Positions 8,003 through 15,836 of a DNA stretch of 33,651 nt are shown here, piece after piece. Origin of the DNA: Deltaproteobacteria bacterium (lineage in GTDB: Bacteria; Myxococcota_A; UBA9160; SMWR01). Each line of letters begins with the position of its first letter. The stretch's first letter is position 1. The stretch spans positions 1 through 33,651 of the forward strand of contig PBYF01000114.1 in NCBI GenBank assembly GCA_002729515.1, in the 5' to 3' direction. The translations under genes were made by a program, and so were the position numbers. The notes under the pieces are model-generated. The model searched no databases. It was not told where the DNA came from and saw only the letters and a list, made by a program, of their open reading frames with translations.

Positions 8003-9243
8003 TGGAGCACGCGGGCGAGATCCTTCGGTATTCCCTCGACTGCGTGCACTGCGGCCTGTGTCTTTCCAGCTGCCCCACCTACCGTGCTACCGGCTGCGAG
8101 CAGTCCTCGCCGCGCGGACGGATCTATCTCTTCCGCAACGCGTCCGAGGGGCGCCTCGCGTTGGAGGCGGTTGCCGAAGAGGCGGGCCTGTGTCTCGGAT
8201 GCCGCGCCTGCGAGACCGCCTGTCCCTCGGGTGTTCAGTTCGGCAGGATGCTCGAGCTGGTGCGGGCGGATGTGGCCGCCGCGGGCCTGCGTCGAGATCT
8301 GCCGGCGCGGCTCGAGCGCTTCATGTTGCGCTCGGTGGTGGCGCGGCCGCGGCGCCTGCGCGCACTCTTCGACGCGCTGCGCGCGTTCCAGGGCGTGCGG
8401 CTCGACCGCTTGCTGCGGCGACTCTTGCCGGAGCGCTTCGAAGAGCTGTTCTCGCTGCTTCCGCCCGTCCCACCGCGTCGGCAACGCCGCGCCTTGCCCG
8501 AAAGGATTTCGGCGAAGGGGAGCCGCCGCGGCACGGTGGGGCTCTTTACGGGCTGCGTGATGTCGGAGTTCTACGCAGACGTCAACGCGTCGACTGCACG
8601 CGTTCTCACGCGCAATGGCTTCGATGTCGTCGTACCGCAGGGGCAGGGCTGTTGCGGTGCCCTCCATGCCCACGCGGGAGACGAGACGTTCGCTGGGCGG
8701 CTGGGCCGCGCGAATGCGGGAGTCTTCGGCGATGTCGCTGCGGTGATCGTCAACTCCGCTGGCTGCGGTGCCGAGTTGCGCGAGCTCCCGAATCGGATCG
8801 GTGCGGAGGGTGATGACCTGGCCGGACGCATTCGCGACGTCTGTGAGTTTCTCGACGAAGTCGGGTTGCGGGAGCCGCTGGGCCGCCTCGATGCTCGCGT
8901 TTGCTACGACGATCCCTGTCATCTCGTTCACGGCCAGCGTGTTTCCGAAGCGCCGCGCCGACTACTGCAGCAGATCCCCGGCCTCACGCTGCTCGAGCAC
9001 GCCGAGGCTTCGGCCTGCTGTGGAGCCGCGGGCACCTACAACTTGACCAAGCCGCGTATGTCGGGGGTCGTACGCGACCGGAAGCTCGACGCTCTGGAGG
9101 CTGCGGCGCCCGATGTGATTGCAACCGGAAACCCGGGCTGCCTGATCCAGCTCCGCGCCGGGGTCCTCAGCCGAGGCTTGCCCGCGCGCGTCGTCCACCC
9201 GGTCACGCTGCTCGAGGAAGCTGGGGCCGATCCGGACCCGTGA
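8002..9243 (+). CDS. glcF: Glycolate oxidase iron-sulfur subunit GlcF
   Basis: 413 residues. Two ferredoxin-like 4Fe-4S motifs: C14-C17-C20-C24 (CVHCGLCLSSCP) and C64-C67-C70-C74 (CLGCRACETACP). Two CCG domains follow, with GQGCCGALHAHAGDE and DDPCHLVHGQRVSEAPR ... ASACCGAAGTYN. This is the GlcF/HdrD-like architecture that passes electrons from the flavin subunits to the membrane. Start ATG 8002 overlaps the glcE TGA; a GTG three bases upstream is less likely. The gene ends 13 bp before the convergent lipoprotein gene, leaving no room for a classical terminator. Confidence 0.93.
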   Translation: MEHAGEILRYSLDCVHCGLCLSSCPTYRATGCEQSSPRGRIYLFRNASEGRLALEAVAEEAGLCLGCRACETACPSGVQFGRMLELVRADVAAAGLRRDLPARLERFMLRSVVARPRRLRALFDALRAFQGVRLDRLLRRLLPERFEELFSLLPPVPPRRQRRALPERISAKGSRRGTVGLFTGCVMSEFYADVNASTARVLTRNGFDVVVPQGQGCCGALHAHAGDETFAGRLGRANAGVFGDVAAVIVNSAGCGAELRELPNRIGAEGDDLAGRIRDVCEFLDEVGLREPLGRLDARVCYDDPCHLVHGQRVSEAPRRLLQQIPGLTLLEHAEASACCGAAGTYNLTKPRMSGVVRDRKLDALEAAAPDVIATGNPGCLIQLRAGVLSRGLPARVVHPVTLLEEAGADPDP

Positions 9244-9256
9244 GGGTCGCGGGGAT

Positions 9257-11539
9257 CTAGCGGTACAGAAACGCGTCGGGCGTTTCCCGCGGCTTTCGCA
9301 TGCGCGGGAAGGCGCCGAGGGAGAGCGTTGAGAGCGATCCCTGGAAGACGAGGTCGAAGGGCAGGATCGATTCGCGGTGGCGCACCATGCCGTATCGCTC
9401 CCGCACGCCCTTGTAGGTGTATTGTGAGATGGCGCCAGGCCGCAGCTTGTCGCCGTCGGTGAGTCCGAGGCGCACGCGTTCGAAGTAGTGGTCCCGCCGC
9501 GCGTCCACGCCGACCTCATCGAGTGGATCCAGCAGCATGTTTCGGTAGGAGGTCTCCTCGACCAGCGAGATGATGCGCGCCAGATGGTCCGCGTCCACTG
9601 ATTCGAATTTGTTTTTCGGCGGGCTTTCCTCGTCGCCGTCCGGTCCGACGTAGCTCACACGTATGGTTTGAGCACCCACCAGCGTGACGCCCTCCGGGTG
9701 GAGTTCGGCGTTGGTGGAGTCGTTGTCGAGCAATTCGGGCAGCAGTCCGAGGCCGCGCGGTCCCGCAATCTCCGGGTTCTCTTCCAGGAAGCCCCGCGAG
9801 AGTCGGATGGCCTGTACGGTGACCTCGTTCGCCTCCTCGCGGGCCAGTTTCCCCGCTGTCCTGGCGGCGGTTGAGCCCGGGTAGATCTGGCCGATCTGCT
9901 TGTACAGTCCCAGTCGCAGCGCGAAGTTCGGCTCGCGGATGGCAGTCTCGAGGTACTGCGCCGCGGCGAGTTCCCGCAGCTCGGCCACCTCTTCGAGGTC
10001 CGGGTTCGGGCTGTCCTCGACGAGCCGCAGTGTTGCAATCCAGTTGCCGCGCTTCTTCTCGTAGCGTTCGAGCCAGCTCCGCGCAGCGTCGGCACGGGGG
10101 CCGCGGGGCTCGCGTTCCAGGTGACGGCGGGCAGCCGTCGCAGCGACGCGGGCCGAGGGCAGCGCTTTCGCCCAGGGCAGGTTGATCAGACGCATCGGCG
10201 TTCCACCCAGGTGCTCGACCAGGGTCGGCACGTCGAAGATCCACTCGAGCGGGCCCGGCAGCCCTCGGTCCGGGATGCCGGCGAAGAAAGGCCCGAGCAA
10301 GACCCACTTGAAACGGGTCCAGCGATTGTGTCGGCGTGCAGCGCGGAAGGCCCCCCAGGTGTTGAGTTGGGGGTTGGCGACGAGGGCCTCGGCGTGCCGT
10401 TGCATATTCGAGGTTGCGTCGTCGCGCTCCGCGAGGTCCTCGATGCGTTCCCACATCTGCTGTGTCTCACCGGCCTCGCCGAGCAGCATCGCGTCGACGT
10501 AGAGGGCCTCGTCGGCAAGTGGACCGTTGGGGTTCACTTCGCGCAGACGTGCGTTGGCATCGGCCGCGTCGCGTCCGGGGAGCAGAAGCGCCAGGGCCAG
10601 TGCGCGCACCTCGGCCGGCTGCTCGCGGGCCGGGTCCTCTTGCGTGGCGTTGACACTGCGTCGCTGCCACTCGCGGATCTCGATCAGCCGGGCCGCCGCC
10701 TCGTCGCGCAGATCCGACGCGCGCTGGTCCTCCGGCACCCAGCGCAGCGCGCGGTCCGCGTAGACCAGTGCCAGGCGGATCTTGTCGAATGCGAGCGCCT
10801 TCTCGGCAACGCGCAGCGCGCGGTCGCGGTGAGTGAGCAGCAGGCGGTGATGAGTTGCGTGCACTTCCGGCTCGACGTACGAGGTTTCGGGCGCCTCCGG
10901 GTGGCGCGCCAGAAACTCCTTCCAGTGCACCAGGGCTTGGCGGCGCTGGAGCGAGATGGGCTCGCGGGTGTAGACCTGCACCGCGTACTGGACCAGGGAC
11001 TGTCCCAGGCGGTAGGGGGCCATCTGCGCCGTCATCACGGACTTCCCGACCGGTTCGGCGAAGGCGTTGAAGGCGCGCGCCAACTCGATCATCAGCGATT
11101 CACGAGCTCGTTTTTCTGCCAGGTCGAGCGGGTCTGTTGCCTGGAATTGTTCGAGCCGGGCGCGCAGCAGCGGGTCGAGATCGTCCCGGGCCAGGAGCAC
11201 GTCGGTGGCGCGCCGGTAGTCGCGCTCTTCGTCGACCGTGGTATTCCTCAGATCGATCGAAACGCCGAGCATCCCGGTCGGCGCTTCTTCGGTGGCGTCG
11301 AGCACCGTCTCGATTGCATTCATCCGCCGCAGTGCGCGCTCCGCATCTTCCCGGTTGCCGATGAGCGCGGCGCGTGCCAACTCGGCTGCCGTGCGGTCTG
11401 CCGCGTCGGGTGGCGGAACGCGGGTGGTCACTGCGGGGCGGAACGCCGAATTCGGGGGGGCCCCTCCGGGCCCCTGGCAGGCACAGAGTGTCGCCGCTAA
11501 CAGCGCGGTGAGCAGCAGATCAGCGCGTGAAGCGGTCAC
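9257..11539 (-). CDS. Large uncharacterised lipoprotein with helical (TPR-like) repeats
   Basis: 760 residues. GTG at 11539 gives a lipoprotein signal peptide: TASRADLLLTALLAATLCAC, lipobox Cys at position 21. The longer open frame upstream has no signal peptide and lies inside the preceding gene. The body (about 60-600) is Ala/Arg/Glu/Leu-rich helix-turn-helix with weak TPR character (for example KIRLALVYADRALRWVPED). A more hydrophobic, proline-containing patch near FKWVLLGPFFAGIP may touch the membrane. The last ~150 residues look more beta-rich (TLVGAQTIRVSYVGPDGDE). I do not recognise a family. It overlaps the end of the upstream lipoprotein gene by 20 bp, so the two are probably co-translated and may act together in the envelope. 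Confidence 0.75.
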   Translation of the reverse strand: MTASRADLLLTALLAATLCACQGPGGAPPNSAFRPAVTTRVPPPDAADRTAAELARAALIGNREDAERALRRMNAIETVLDATEEAPTGMLGVSIDLRNTTVDEERDYRRATDVLLARDDLDPLLRARLEQFQATDPLDLAEKRARESLMIELARAFNAFAEPVGKSVMTAQMAPYRLGQSLVQYAVQVYTREPISLQRRQALVHWKEFLARHPEAPETSYVEPEVHATHHRLLLTHRDRALRVAEKALAFDKIRLALVYADRALRWVPEDQRASDLRDEAAARLIEIREWQRRSVNATQEDPAREQPAEVRALALALLLPGRDAADANARLREVNPNGPLADEALYVDAMLLGEAGETQQMWERIEDLAERDDATSNMQRHAEALVANPQLNTWGAFRAARRHNRWTRFKWVLLGPFFAGIPDRGLPGPLEWIFDVPTLVEHLGGTPMRLINLPWAKALPSARVAATAARRHLEREPRGPRADAARSWLERYEKKRGNWIATLRLVEDSPNPDLEEVAELRELAAAQYLETAIREPNFALRLGLYKQIGQIYPGSTAARTAGKLAREEANEVTVQAIRLSRGFLEENPEIAGPRGLGLLPELLDNDSTNAELHPEGVTLVGAQTIRVSYVGPDGDEESPPKNKFESVDADHLARIISLVEETSYRNMLLDPLDEVGVDARRDHYFERVRLGLTDGDKLRPGAISQYTYKGVRERYGMVRHRESILPFDLVFQGSLSTLSLGAFPRMRKPRETPDAFLYR

Positions 11540-12470
11540 GGTCCACTCTGAGTGCAAAGGCCAGGAAAGCCTCGAGGCGCCGTGATGCCTCGAGTTTTTC
11601 CGGCCTGCCGTCCTGGCCGGCCACCACCTCGTAGAAGCGCGAGGTCGAGTCGATGAGTTCCTGGAAGCGCACCGGGTCGAAGGAGAGGCTCTCGGGCGGG
11701 TGGGCATCCACGTATTCCACCGCGATGCCCTCGTAGAGCTGTGCCAGCTCGAGCACGTGGCGGTTAGCGTATTTGCTGTCGCGGTGGCGGGTTACGAGGC
11801 GCTCGAGTTCTGAGGCGGCGCGCACATCGCCCTGCGGCAGGATCTGTCGCAGCGCGACGAAGTATTCGGCTCGCGCAACATCGGTGCGCTCGATCTCCTC
11901 GCGCGTGACGTACTCGTAGTGAGTGCCCTGGGTCACGCGCCGCAGCTCCTCCAGCCGCCGCGAACGTTCTTCGTAGCGGGCCAGCACACTGTCCGCGTCC
12001 GACGGTATGCCGGACTGCTCGGCGAGGTCGTCGAGGCCGACCGCGAGGGCCGTGGCTTCGTGGAGGGCGCGGCACGTGTCCGCGCTCGGCCGGGCCTCGC
12101 TGGCGAGCGCTGCGTCGAGTTCCGCCGACAGCAGGTAGGCCTCCGCGGCGAGGTCGTAGGCGCGGATCCGTTCGAGGGCGCGGGCCTTGGCGAAGCTGAC
12201 CACGCCGTCCATCTGGGAGGCGCGGAGCGATTCGGTGTGGATGCGTTCCATGCTCTCGAGGCGCAAGAGTGTGCTGCGGTAGACGTTGCGTCCCGTGAAG
12301 TCCTGGGCCGGCTCGAAGCGGTAGGTATCGTCCGGCACGTGCCGTCGAAGGACGGCGATCACCTCGAGCACGCTCTCCGCGGGTCGGTAGCGCGGGTCCG
12401 CCTCGGGGCTCGAGGCGCAGGCCGCGAGCCCGAGCAATGCGAAGGCTGCCAACCGCTTCGAAACGGGCAC
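11520..12470 (-). CDS. Uncharacterised alpha-helical lipoprotein
   Basis: 316 residues. GTG at 12470 starts a clear lipoprotein signal peptide (PVSKRLAAFALLGLAAC, lipobox LAAC, Cys18). The mature part is charged and helical with TPR-like pairs (ALERIRAYDLAAEAYLLSAE; LVTRHRDSKYANRHVLELAQLYEG), and no catalytic motif is visible. It lies 34 bp after cimA on the same strand and overlaps the start of the 760-residue lipoprotein, so the two lipoproteins form a unit. Function unknown; a scaffold or chaperone in the envelope would be speculation. Confidence 0.75.
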   Translation of the reverse strand: MPVSKRLAAFALLGLAACASSPEADPRYRPAESVLEVIAVLRRHVPDDTYRFEPAQDFTGRNVYRSTLLRLESMERIHTESLRASQMDGVVSFAKARALERIRAYDLAAEAYLLSAELDAALASEARPSADTCRALHEATALAVGLDDLAEQSGIPSDADSVLARYEERSRRLEELRRVTQGTHYEYVTREEIERTDVARAEYFVALRQILPQGDVRAASELERLVTRHRDSKYANRHVLELAQLYEGIAVEYVDAHPPESLSFDPVRFQELIDSTSRFYEVVAGQDGRPEKLEASRRLEAFLAFALRVDRDRFTR

Positions 12471-12504
12471 CCTTCGAGGATACAGCAGTCCCGGCGTCTG
12501 CTGG

Positions 12505-14109
12505 TCAGGTGCGGGACGAGGCCCTGGGACGCTTGCGGCCGCGCTTCGCGGCCCGCTGTTTGGGCGCGGGAGGAGCGACCGCATTCAGCATTTTCTCCGT
12601 GGCGATCACCGCCGCTGCGAGCTGGTCGGAGTCGACGCCGAGAGTCGAGAAGGCCGCCTCTTCGCCTCCGTCCGGATGCCAGGTGATCACCGTTTCCACC
12701 AACGCGCCGGTGCGTCCGCCCGGCGGGATGCGGACGCGGAAGTCGGCCAGGCGCGGCACCTCGAGATCAAGCCGTTTGGCCGCTTTCTTCAGCGCGTTCA
12801 TGAAGGCGTCGTAGCCGCCGTCCCCCGTGCTGGTCGCGCGCGACCGCCGGTTGCGCAGCGCCAGCACCACCTCAGCCTCGGGCGCGCGGTCGGTTCCGAC
12901 GCGCACGTCGTAGGAGAGGACGCGCACGGGGCGCCGCTCGGGAGACTTCAGTACGTCGGCGATCAAGTACGGAAGGTCCTGGGTGGTGACCGTGTGCTTT
13001 TTGTCGCCGAGTTCGATTACGCGTTGGAGCACCAGCGCGCGCTCCTGAGAGGTGAGGTCGATGCCGAGAGTCTTCAGGTTTGCGTCGAGCGAGGCTTTTC
13101 CAGAGAGCTTCCCCAGCGCGAAGCGCCGTTTCTGGCCGAAACGCTGGGGCGCGAGCCGGGTGGTGTAGAGCTCGCCCTTGAGATCGCCGTCTGCGTGTAT
13201 GCCCGCTGCGTGGGTGAAGACGTCCCGGCCGACGATGGGGGTATTCGCCGCCAGGTCCTTTCCGGAGAGCGTCTCGACCATGCGCGAGATCCCGGCCAGG
13301 CTGTTCTCGTTCACGGCAGTGCGGTAGGGCGAGTGGTCGTGGACCGCGGCCACCGTCTCCGCCAGCCGGGTATTCCCCGTCCGCTCTCCCATTCCGTTCA
13401 CACTGGTGTGCAGGCCGCGCGCACCGGCGCGCACGGCGGCCAGGCCGTTTGCGGTGGCCAGCCCGTAGTCGTTGTGACCGTGGAACTCGAAGATGCCATC
13501 GGGCCAGGTCTCGACCATGAGCCCCACCCAGCGCGTCACGTCATCGGGCGAGAAGTTGCCCAGCGTGTCCGGCAGGTAGATACGTTTGACCCCCAGGTCG
13601 ATCAGAAGTCGGGTCAGGGCGAAGACGTAGTCGAACGAATCTCGGACGCCAGCCGACCAGTCTTCGAGGTAGGCGTTCACCCCGAGACGCTTCTTGTGGG
13701 CCGCACGCACCGTCTCGGCGACAGCGTTGCGATGGCGCTCCGGCGTCATGCGGAGTTGGGTGCGGCAATGGGCCTCGGACCCTTTGGTGAGGAGGTTCAG
13801 CACCTTGCCGCCGCTGTCGCGGATCCAGTCGACCGAGGCCCGCCCGTCGCAATAGCCCAGGATCTCGATGCGGGAGAGCAGCCGCCTGCGGCGTGCCCAG
13901 TCCGTGATGAGCCGGGCCGCCTCCTGCTCCCCGGCGGACACGCGGGTAGAGGCGATTTCAATGCGGTCGACCCCCACCTCGAGCAGTAGCAGCCGGGCGA
14001 GTTGGAGCTTCTCGGGGGGCGTGTACGCCACCTCCGGGGTCTGCTCCCCGTCTCGCAACGTCGTGTCCATCAACTCGATGTGCGTGGGATCGGTCTTGCG
14101 CCGTGCCAT
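12505..14109 (-). CDS. cimA: (R)-citramalate synthase, Leptospira-like (alpha-isopropylmalate synthase family)
   Basis: 534 residues. N-terminal TIM barrel: MDTTLRDGEQTP (catalytic R19-D20), GKVLNLLTKGS (101-111), VNAYLEDWSAG (144-154), metal-binding HGHND (210-214). A C-terminal regulatory domain follows with GDGGYDAFMNALKK and VRIPPGGRTGALVET. From memory the whole chain is strikingly close to Leptospira CimA, including the Leu/Leu/Tyr substrate pocket (L104, L106, Y147) that favours pyruvate over 2-oxoisovalerate. Likely reaction: acetyl-CoA + pyruvate to (R)-citramalate, opening the threonine-independent route to isoleucine. 2-isopropylmalate synthase is the alternative. The C-terminus adds an unusual basic tail (KRGRKRPRASSR). 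A TAAGTT box lies 9 nt before ATG. Divergent from rluA. Confidence 0.85.
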   Translation of the reverse strand: MARRKTDPTHIELMDTTLRDGEQTPEVAYTPPEKLQLARLLLLEVGVDRIEIASTRVSAGEQEAARLITDWARRRRLLSRIEILGYCDGRASVDWIRDSGGKVLNLLTKGSEAHCRTQLRMTPERHRNAVAETVRAAHKKRLGVNAYLEDWSAGVRDSFDYVFALTRLLIDLGVKRIYLPDTLGNFSPDDVTRWVGLMVETWPDGIFEFHGHNDYGLATANGLAAVRAGARGLHTSVNGMGERTGNTRLAETVAAVHDHSPYRTAVNENSLAGISRMVETLSGKDLAANTPIVGRDVFTHAAGIHADGDLKGELYTTRLAPQRFGQKRRFALGKLSGKASLDANLKTLGIDLTSQERALVLQRVIELGDKKHTVTTQDLPYLIADVLKSPERRPVRVLSYDVRVGTDRAPEAEVVLALRNRRSRATSTGDGGYDAFMNALKKAAKRLDLEVPRLADFRVRIPPGGRTGALVETVITWHPDGGEEAAFSTLGVDSDQLAAAVIATEKMLNAVAPPAPKQRAAKRGRKRPRASSRT

Positions 14110-14131
14110 GGAAGACCGAACTTACCGCGTC

Positions 14132-15067
14132 ATGGCGGAACCGGCCGATGTCCCGCGGCGTTTCCGGGTCGAAATGGGCGAGGCCGGCCGGCGGCTCGAC
14201 CTCTTTCTCGCGGAGCGTCTGAAGCTGAGCCGGGCGCAGGCGCGCCGGCTGCTGGCCCGCGGTGCCGTGCGGGTGGACGGCGGACGCGCCTCGGAGAGCC
14301 GCAAGGGCGTCGGCCTGGCCGCCGGAACCGAAGTCGAGGTGGCGCCCTTCCGCCGGCCTCGGGAAGCGCGGGCGTCGGCGGAAGCGGATGCGCCCCTGGT
14401 CGTTCTGGCCGACGGTCCGGGCTGGCTGGCCATCGACAAGCGCGCGGGCGAGCCGGTGCACCCCCTGCACGAGGATGAGGGCGGCACGGTGCTCGGTGCG
14501 GCCCTCGCCCGGCACCCGGAGATTCAGGGGGGGGGCGAGGGCGGATTGCGCAGCGGGGTGGTCCACCGGCTCGATGTCGAAACATCGGGAGTGTTGTTGC
14601 TGGCGACCGCCGAGGACAGCTGGCACCGGCTCCGGCAAGCCTTCGCCGAGCACCGGATCGACAAGCGCTACCGCGCGCTGGTTGCGGGTCCGATCGAGCC
14701 CCGGGGATCGATCTCTCTGGGCCTCGTGGTGGCGCGCCACCGGCCCGCCCGGGTGCGAGTGGTTCCCGAGAGCGAGCGAGCGCGGGCCCGCGGTGTGCGC
14801 GACGTGGAGATGAGTTGGCGACTGCTCGAGACGCGCGGCGCGGTCAGCCTGGTGGAAGTGCGGCCCGTCACCGGGTTCCTGCACCAGATTCGCGCGGTGA
14901 TGGCCCACCTGGGTCACCCGCTACTCGGCGATCGGACCTATGCCCCCCCCGGCATCGCCAGGGTCGCTGCGCGCCACATGCTCCACGCCTCCCAGATCCG
15001 CTTCGAGGAGGTGTCGGCGGAGAGTGCGGAGCCGGCCGACTTTCTCAGCGCGTTCGAAGCGGCGTGA
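14132..15067 (+). CDS. RluA-family 23S rRNA/tRNA pseudouridine synthase
   Basis: 311 residues. An S4 RNA-binding domain (about 18-70, RLDLFLAERLKLSRAQARRLL) is followed by the catalytic domain with HRLDVETSGVLLLA (catalytic Asp148), then VTGFLHQIRAVMAHLGHPLLGD. This is the RluA/RluC/RluD layout; which uridines are modified cannot be told. Start is uncertain: ATG 14132 is used here, but ATG 14108 is in frame and would share its bases with the cimA start codon on the other strand. Neither has a Shine-Dalgarno. The gene contains a run of nine G (14527-14535) and a run of eight C (14943-14950), both possible slippage sites. It ends facing a decayed minus-strand gene. Confidence 0.88.
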   Translation: MAEPADVPRRFRVEMGEAGRRLDLFLAERLKLSRAQARRLLARGAVRVDGGRASESRKGVGLAAGTEVEVAPFRRPREARASAEADAPLVVLADGPGWLAIDKRAGEPVHPLHEDEGGTVLGAALARHPEIQGGGEGGLRSGVVHRLDVETSGVLLLATAEDSWHRLRQAFAEHRIDKRYRALVAGPIEPRGSISLGLVVARHRPARVRVVPESERARARGVRDVEMSWRLLETRGAVSLVEVRPVTGFLHQIRAVMAHLGHPLLGDRTYAPPGIARVAARHMLHASQIRFEEVSAESAEPADFLSAFEAA

Positions 15068-15107
15068 GGCGTGAAGCCAGCCGGCGAGAACGGGCGATGA
15101 AAAACGC

Positions 15108-15425
15108 TCATTGGGTGTCCGGCTTCCGCCTGGAGCTGGCTGGCCGCAGCCTCGGTTTCGGGAAGCAGGCCCTTCTGCTGGCAGATTGGATGGAGAGGTT
15201 CGCGTGCGAGAGCGGGTCCTCGGGCTCGAGTTCTACGAGACGGAGTGCGGCCTCGATCGCTGGGCCGAGATCGTCCTTGCTCCGATGGGCGCTGGAGAGC
15301 CCATTCCACGTGAGTGCGCAATCGGGATCCGTGTCGATGGTTCTGCGGCAACCGGCGATCGCGTCGTCGATGTACCCGGATGCGAAGTTCTGGAACGCTT
15401 CGCGCTAGAGAGTGCGGGCGTCCAC
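15108..15425 (-). pseudogene. Decayed TPR-repeat gene (in-frame amber plus frameshift)
   Basis: Read on the minus strand from GTG at 15425, the frame gives VDARTL, an in-frame TAG (15405-15407), then REAFQNFASGYIDDAIAGC, RRTIDTDPDCALTWNGLSS and AIEAALRLVELEPEDPLSHANLSI. That is a clear two-repeat TPR protein. At about 15187-15188 the frame shifts by two bases, after which QQKGLLPETEAAASQLQAEAG continues the typical end of this small TPR family (LSxxxxQKGxxxEAEA). Both lesions argue for an inactivated gene or, less likely, recoding or sequencing error. It starts 4 nt after the intact TPR gene and shares its direction. The 3' end is approximate. This fills what would otherwise be a 360-bp gene-free gap. 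Confidence 0.7.
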
Positions 15426-15429
15426 CGGA

Positions 15430-15792
15430 CTACAGGCCTTTGCGGGTAGCGCTGGCCTGCTCGGCGCGCCGCAGGAATACGTGGATCTCGCGGCCTGTCT
15501 GGAGGTCACCGGTCTTTTCCGCCAGCGCAATCGCGTGTGCAAATACGCGAGCCGCTTCGCACGGGTCACCGCTTTCGAGCAGCGCACGGCCCAGATCGCG
15601 GAAGGCCGCCGTGTAGTTTGCGTCGAGCTGCGTCGCGTTTCGGAATGCATCGACTGCATCGCCCGGCTCCGAGAGCCGGAGGAGGGCCTGGCCGAGTCCG
15701 AACCAGAGCGTCTTGTCATCGGGGTTCTCGTCGATGAGTTCGCGCAGTCGTACGGAGCGCGCTTCAAGAGCCTCTCGATCCAGCTTGGCCAT
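15430..15792 (-). CDS. Small TPR-repeat protein
   Basis: 120 residues, almost entirely tetratricopeptide: LWFGLGQALLRLSEPGDAVD, AFRNATQLDANYTAAFRDLG, ALLESGDPCEAARVFAHAIAL. No signal peptide, so cytoplasmic; presumably a protein-protein adaptor. It lies between the GNAT gene (44 bp upstream) and the decayed TPR gene. A TAGCCT box sits 7 nt before the ATG (leaderless-like), although GGTGA just before the start could act as a weak ribosome-binding site. Confidence 0.82.
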   Translation of the reverse strand: MAKLDREALEARSVRLRELIDENPDDKTLWFGLGQALLRLSEPGDAVDAFRNATQLDANYTAAFRDLGRALLESGDPCEAARVFAHAIALAEKTGDLQTGREIHVFLRRAEQASATRKGL

Positions 15793-15799
15793 TCACCAC

Positions 15800-15805
15800 A
15801 GGCTA
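15800..15805 (-). promoter_or_regulatory. TAGCCT box 7 nt before the small TPR gene
   Basis: TAGCCT fits the TANNNT pattern seen before several starts in this window; the spacing here is 7 rather than 6 nt. Confidence 0.3.
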
Positions 15806-15836
15806 CCGCGCGGGTGGCGCCGATGCGAAACCCCGT

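Noticed and set aside
11540-11707. N-terminal extension of the 760-residue lipoprotein
   Set aside because: It would lie inside the upstream gene and would bury the lipoprotein signal peptide that begins at GTG 11539.
15204-15449. Plus-strand open frame with a GGAGAGG ribosome-binding-like site (VRERVLGLEFYETECG...)
   Set aside because: It is antisense to the decayed TPR gene, whose homology is much clearer, and it resembles no family.
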